This document shows, piece by piece, positions 59,581-64,000 of a stretch of DNA of 64,000 nt. Below the pieces are notes generated by a model that did not search any database, had not been told where the DNA came from, and was given only the letters and a program-made list of their open reading frames with translations. Within the stretch, counting starts at the first letter, position 1, and each line of letters begins with the position of its first letter. The DNA comes from Pseudoduganella namucuonensis (GTDB lineage Bacteria > Pseudomonadota > Gammaproteobacteria > Burkholderiales > Burkholderiaceae_D), in assembly GCF_900116645.1 (NCBI RefSeq), contig NZ_FPBO01000044.1, forward strand, positions 1-64,000. The letters are read 5' to 3'. The position numbers were made by a program, and so were the translations under genes.

Positions 59581-59671
59581 TAGACGATGCGACACATGAA
59601 TGCTACTGATTTTCCGTCGCTGTTTTCGAGCCCGCATAAAGATAAGAAATTTTCATCCTTGGTATCAATGG

Positions 59672-59688
59672 CATAAATTTGATTTATG
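59672..59688. promoter_or_regulatory. LysR-type box upstream of the ABC importer
   Basis: CATAAATTTGATTTATG is a full palindrome (7-bp arms around TTG), 66-82 bp upstream of the first permease gene. It is the most symmetrical of the three boxes. The surrounding 246-bp gap is AT-rich relative to the window and holds no other gene. Confidence 0.55.
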
Positions 59689-59753
59689 TCATTGCGGCGC
59701 ATAATATCGACACGTTGTTCGGCTTCATTCAGCGCGTTACTAGGGGAGATGTG

Positions 59754-60809
59754 ATGGATTTGGATGTGATGTTGATACTTTTGACGGATGGGATAGCCAA
59801 TGGCGCCATCTACCTGCTGGCGGGCATCGGCATGGTGCTGGTCTTCTCCGTCACCAGGGTCGTGTTCGTGCCGTTCGGCGACGTGGCGGTGTTCGCCGCG
59901 CTGAGCCTGGCGGCGTTTGAAAGCGGCAAGCTGCCGCCCACGGTGTGGCTGGTGTTGCTGCTGGCCGCGATCGCGGTCGGCTGCGAGGCGGTCAAGCTGG
60001 CGCGCGCCGGCGAGCTCCGCAAGATACCGGCCGCGGTGCTGGGCTGGGGCGTGCTGCCGGCGCTGCCCTGCGCCGCCGCCTGGGCGCTGGTGCAGACGCA
60101 CGCCCCGGCGCCGCTGCAGGTGCTGGGCGCCATCCTGCTGGTGGTGCCGGTGGCCCCGCTGGCCGCGCGCATCCTGCTGCAACCCATCGCCGACGCCTCG
60201 TCGCTGGTGCTGCTGATGGCGGCGCTGGTGATGCACTTCCTGCTGGCCGGCCTGGGGCTGATGTTCTTCGGTCCCGAGGGCTACCGCACCCAGGCGCTGG
60301 TGGACGGCGCGTTGAACCTGGGCGAGACCTTCTCGCTGTCCATGCAGACCTTGCTGATGGTGGCCGCCGCCATCGTGCTCGGCGTGATGTTCTTCCTGTT
60401 CTTCGAGCGCACGCTGCTCGGCAAGGCCCTGCGCGCCACCGCCGTCAACCGCACCGGCGCGCGGCTGGTCGGCATCCGCCCCGCGCGCACCGCGCTCACC
60501 GCCTACCTGTGCGCCTCGCTGCTGGCCGGCCTGATCGGCGTGCTGATCGCCCCAATCACCACCCTGTACTACGACTCCGGCTTCACCATCGGCCTCAAGG
60601 CCTTCGTGGCGGCCATCATCGGCGGCTTGACGAGCTACCCGCTGACCGGCCTGGGCGCGATCGCGGTCGGCGTCCTGGAAAGCTTCGGCTCCTTCTGGAG
60701 CGGCGCGCTGAAGGACGTCATCGTCTTCAGCATGCTGATACCGGTGCTGATGATACGGTCCTACTACGCCCCCCACTCGGAAGAGGAAGAAGAGGAGATC
60801 TCCCAATGA
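59754..60809 (+). CDS. Branched-chain-type ABC importer permease (LivH family)
   Basis: A 351-residue inner-membrane permease with eight or so helices. LivH traits are GIANGAIYLLAGIGMVLVFS at the start and LGKALRATAVNRTGARLVGI near 224. The C-terminus is acidic (HSEEEEEEISQ). GGGGAGATGTG precedes the ATG at 59754. It overlaps the next gene by 4 nt. LivHMGF-type importers in aromatic operons carry aromatic acids rather than amino acids, so IAA or a related acid is plausible. Confidence 0.87.
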   Translation: MDLDVMLILLTDGIANGAIYLLAGIGMVLVFSVTRVVFVPFGDVAVFAALSLAAFESGKLPPTVWLVLLLAAIAVGCEAVKLARAGELRKIPAAVLGWGVLPALPCAAAWALVQTHAPAPLQVLGAILLVVPVAPLAARILLQPIADASSLVLLMAALVMHFLLAGLGLMFFGPEGYRTQALVDGALNLGETFSLSMQTLLMVAAAIVLGVMFFLFFERTLLGKALRATAVNRTGARLVGIRPARTALTAYLCASLLAGLIGVLIAPITTLYYDSGFTIGLKAFVAAIIGGLTSYPLTGLGAIAVGVLESFGSFWSGALKDVIVFSMLIPVLMIRSYYAPHSEEEEEEISQ

Positions 60810-62592
60810 GCAGCACGCGTTATATCCGGCTGGCTTCCATCGCCGCGGCCGCGGTCCTGGCCCTGCTGCCGCTGGTGTTGGGCAACTTCGGCCTGGGCTT
60901 GATGAACGACATCGGCATCGGCGCCATGATCGCGCTGGGCCTGGTGATGCTGACCGGCGTCGGCGGCGTCACCTCCTTCGGCCAGGCCGCCTTCGTCGGC
61001 ATCGCCGCCTACTCGACCGCCTGGCTGACCTCGGCGCACGCCGTGTCGCCCTGGCTGGGCCTGGCGTTCGCCCTGCTGATGACGGGCGGCGCCGCGCTGA
61101 TCATCGGCATGCTCACGCTCAGGCTGGGCAACCACTACCTGCCCATCAGCACCATCGCCTGGGGCTTGTCGGTGCCGCTGGTGCTCAGCAATATGGACGG
61201 GCTGGGGCGCCACACCGGCATGGGCAACATCAAGGCGGTCGAACTGGCCGGCGTGTCCCTCGCCTCCTCGGGCGCCATGTATTACCTGATCTGGGGCGCG
61301 CTGGGGCTGGTCTACCTGTTCAGCAGCAACCTGCTGCAATCGCGCCAGGGCAGGGCGATGCGCAGCCTGCGCGGCGGCAGCAGCCTGCTGGCCAGCGTGG
61401 GCGCGGACTCCTACCACCTGCGCCTGAAGCTGTTCGTCTACGCGGCGCTGCTGGCGGGCCTGGCCGGCTGGCTGTACGCGCACAACAACCGCTTCGTCAG
61501 CCCCTCGTCGTTCGACGTGCGCGCCAGCATCGACTACCTGCTGATGGGCGTGGTGGGCGGCCTGCTGCAGCTGCCGGGCGCGCTGGTCGGCTCGGCCATC
61601 GTCATCCTCATGCGCAACACGCTGCAGGACATCCTGCCGCACCTGTCCAGCCGCGGCGCGCAGATGGAGGTGATCGTCTTCAGCCTGCTGTTCCTGCTGT
61701 TGCTGCACCGCGCGCGCGCCGGCCTGTGCGGCTACGTGCTGAAGCTGGCCGGCCACTACCGCCGCGCGCTGTCCCCGGCCGGGCTGGAGACGGACGCCGA
61801 CGTGCGTCCGCTGGAGCGGCGCCGGCAGCCTGCGGCCGGCAAGACCATCCTCACCGCGAACCAGGTGGTCAAGCGCTTCGGCGGCCTGGTGGCCGTCAAC
61901 GAGGTCGGCTTCGAGATCCATGCGGGCGACATCGTCGGCCTGATCGGGCCCAACGGCGCGGGCAAGTCCACCATGTTCAACCTGCTCACGGGCGCCGCCC
62001 GGCTGACGTCCGGCAGCGTGTCCTTCATGGACCGCGACGTGACGAAGATGTCGCAGCGCGACATCGCCCAGCTCGGCATGGCGCGCACCTTCCAGCACGT
62101 CAAGCTGCGTCCGCAAATGAGCCTGCTCGACAACGTCGCGCTGGGCGCCCATGGCCGCACCAGCCGCGGCCTGGTCGCCGCCGGCCTGTGCCTGGACCGC
62201 GAGGAGGAGCGGCGCATCTTCCACGAGGCCCGCGTCCAGCTGGCCCGCGTCGGCCTGGCCGGGCGCGAACACGAGCTGGCCGGCTCGCTGCCGCTGGGCA
62301 CCCAGCGCATGCTGGAGATCGCCCGCTCGCTGATGTCCGACCCCGTCATGCTGGTGCTCGACGAGCCCGCCGCCGGCCTGCGCCACGCGGAAAAGCAGGT
62401 GCTGGCCGAGCTGCTGAAGCAACTGCGCAGCGACGGCGTGACCATCATGATCGTCGAGCACGACATGGACTTTGTGATGAATCTGGTCGACCGCCTGGTC
62501 GTGATGAACTTCGGCAGCAAACTGATGGAGGGGAATCCGGCCGCCGTGCGGCGCGACTCCAAGGTCCAAGCCGCCTACCTGGGAGCCGCCGC

Positions 62593-62596
<4 letters not shown>
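60806..62596 (+). CDS. Fused permease-ATPase of the ABC importer (LivM-LivG)
   Basis: A 596-residue fusion: LivM-type permease at about 1-330 (LGLVMLTGVGGVTSFGQAAF; GLAGWLYAHNNRFVSPSSFD), a short linker, and a LivG-type ATPase at about 346-596. The ATPase has Walker A GPNGAGKST near 385, signature LPLGTQRMLEIARSL, Walker B VMLVLDEPAAGL and the switch His in IVEHDMDF. The signature differs from the usual LSGGQ but fits LivG variation. It overlaps both neighbours by 4 nt. Confidence 0.9.
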
Positions 62597-63318
<722 letters not shown>

Positions 63319-63369
63319 GGCGCGATGCCGGTTCGAATTGTGTGGTTTGCCTTGCCAATGAAAACCTCC

Positions 63370-63398
63370 AGAGTTAGTGTCTAACTTCCGGGGGCTCA
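63370..63398. repeat. Possible solo IS end
   Basis: The complement of this stretch reads TGAGCCCCCGGAAGTTAGAC followed by ACT, which resembles the TG-starting ends of IS3-family elements. A small inverted repeat (GTTAG-TGT-CTAAC, 63373-63385) is embedded. No transposase remnant adjoins it, so it could be a leftover end. Confidence 0.3.
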
Positions 63399-63557
63399 CG
63401 AAGACCGAATAGTCGGCGCGATGCGCTCCTGGGCACGCTTGCAGCACAACGCCATGATATGACAGCTGATCGCGTTCGCCCAATTGCTGAGATAGCCCCC
63501 TGATTCACCGGACACGGCCTATGCGCTATTCTTACGGATAGGAATAGGACTGTGCAT

Positions 63558-63947
63558 ATGACTAGGAACAAGCAAACGATCGAAGTGGTAACCGTGAGCC
63601 AGGAACGCCGCCGGCGCTGGTCCGCCGAGGAAAAAGCTGCGCTGGTGCGCGAGACGTATGAACCGGGCATGAGCGTATCGCTGGTCGCACGCAAGCACGG
63701 CGTCGGCGCGAGCCAGCTGTTCAACTGGCGCAAGCTTGAGCGCGAAGGCGCGCTGACGGCCGTGACTGCTGGAGAATCGGTGGTGCCGGCAAGCGAACTG
63801 GCGGCCGCCCGCGCGCAGATCGCGCAGCTGCAACGGATGCTTGGCAAAAAGACGATGGAAGCGGAGATCCTGAAGGAGGCAGTCGAGTTCGCTCGAGAAA
63901 AAAAGTGGATTGCGCGCTCGCCCTTGTTGGACAAGGACGGCCAGTGA
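63558..63947 (+). CDS. IS3-family OrfA (IS2-group) transposase subunit
   Basis: A 129-residue protein with an N-terminal HTH (RRRRWSAEEKAALVRETYEP; GMSVSLVARKHGVGASQLFN) and a C-terminal leucine-zipper helix (ARAQIAQLQRMLGKKTMEAE; ILKEAVEFAREKKW). This is the InsC/OrfA pattern of IS2-like elements. The ATG at 63558 is chosen; a GTG at 63552 is also in frame. It overlaps orfB, where IS3 elements use a -1 frameshift to make the OrfAB fusion. Confidence 0.88.
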   Translation: MTRNKQTIEVVTVSQERRRRWSAEEKAALVRETYEPGMSVSLVARKHGVGASQLFNWRKLEREGALTAVTAGESVVPASELAAARAQIAQLQRMLGKKTMEAEILKEAVEFAREKKWIARSPLLDKDGQ

Positions 63948-64000
63948 AGGCGGTCTGCTCGGCGCTGGGCGTGGCGCGCTCGAACGTGTGCGTGATGGCG
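63944..64000 (+). CDS. IS3-family OrfB transposase, first 19 codons
   Basis: The frame starting with GTG at 63944 overlaps the orfA stop by 4 nt and reads VKAVCSALGVARSNVCVMA to the window end. IS2-type OrfB proteins start this way, with a short helical segment before the DDE integrase core. The core is outside the window. Confidence 0.65.
   Translation, partial: MKAVCSALGVARSNVCVMA

Larger units (their letters stand above)
63501..64000 (+). mobile_element. IS3-family (IS2-group) insertion sequence, 5' part
   Basis: A likely left end TGATTCACCGGACACGG (63501-63517) is followed by orfA and the start of orfB. The element leaves the window at 64000, so its right end and target duplication are not visible. 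The exact left boundary is a proposal based on the TG start. Confidence 0.7.

Overview
The window reads as a chromosomal segment of a high-GC, Gram-negative betaproteobacterium. The mix of genes points to the Oxalobacteraceae (Massilia/Duganella-like): porin and TonB receptor, aromatic-degradation operons, small lineage-type proteins and GGGGTC-type intergenic hairpins. That placement is inference; no rRNA or marker gene is present. Both ends are mobile: an IS1380-family transposase runs off the left end and an IS2-group IS3-family element runs off the right end.

Layout. (1) 1-8.4 kb: IS1380 end, a large GAF/PAS/GGDEF/EAL protein whose last residues look cut by the IS, a GH115 alpha-glucuronidase-type enzyme divergent from a FucP-like sugar permease, and a small hypothetical protein. 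(2) 8.4-13.7 kb: an ACS-family MFS carrier, a LysR regulator, and an MBL-fold / FAD monooxygenase / DUF2783 operon. (3) 13.7-32.1 kb: amine catabolism. It holds an AraC regulator, a TTQ aralkylamine dehydrogenase operon (aauBEDA plus two cytochromes c), a TetR regulator, a Tat-exported flavin amine oxidase overlapping a cytochrome c gene, and an aldehyde dehydrogenase. A DUF1329/DUF1302/MMPL/YCF48 envelope module and a chemoreceptor follow. (4) 32.1-34.5 kb: two related small proteins, a type II toxin-antitoxin pair, a GFA-family protein and a fused tautomerase. (5) 34.5-44.1 kb: a LacI-controlled carbohydrate locus (TonB receptor, two TIM-barrel isomerases, Gfo/Idh/MocA dehydrogenase, NHS-type permease, M20 hydrolase). 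(6) 44.1-63.3 kb: an indole-3-acetate (IAA) degradation region with homologues of all nine iac genes (iacA-I) and a catBCAD set joined to the iacHCDF operon. It also has a two-component system, a LysR regulator, a porin and a branched-chain-type ABC importer with no binding protein.

Working together. Regions 3 and 6 can be read as one pathway. Aralkylamines such as tryptamine would be oxidised in the periplasm to aldehydes, the aldehyde dehydrogenase would give the arylacetic acid (IAA from tryptamine), iac would convert IAA to catechol, and cat would carry catechol to 3-oxoadipate. The sequence shows candidate operators for six regulons: an AraC site shared by aauB and the aldehyde dehydrogenase with identical geometry; LysR boxes at the iacH, porin and importer promoters; response-regulator boxes at iacG and iacA; four LacI operators; a LysR box shared by the MFS carrier and MBL operon; and TetR-like palindromes at the amine oxidase. 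All are from reading the sequence; none was tested by search or experiment.
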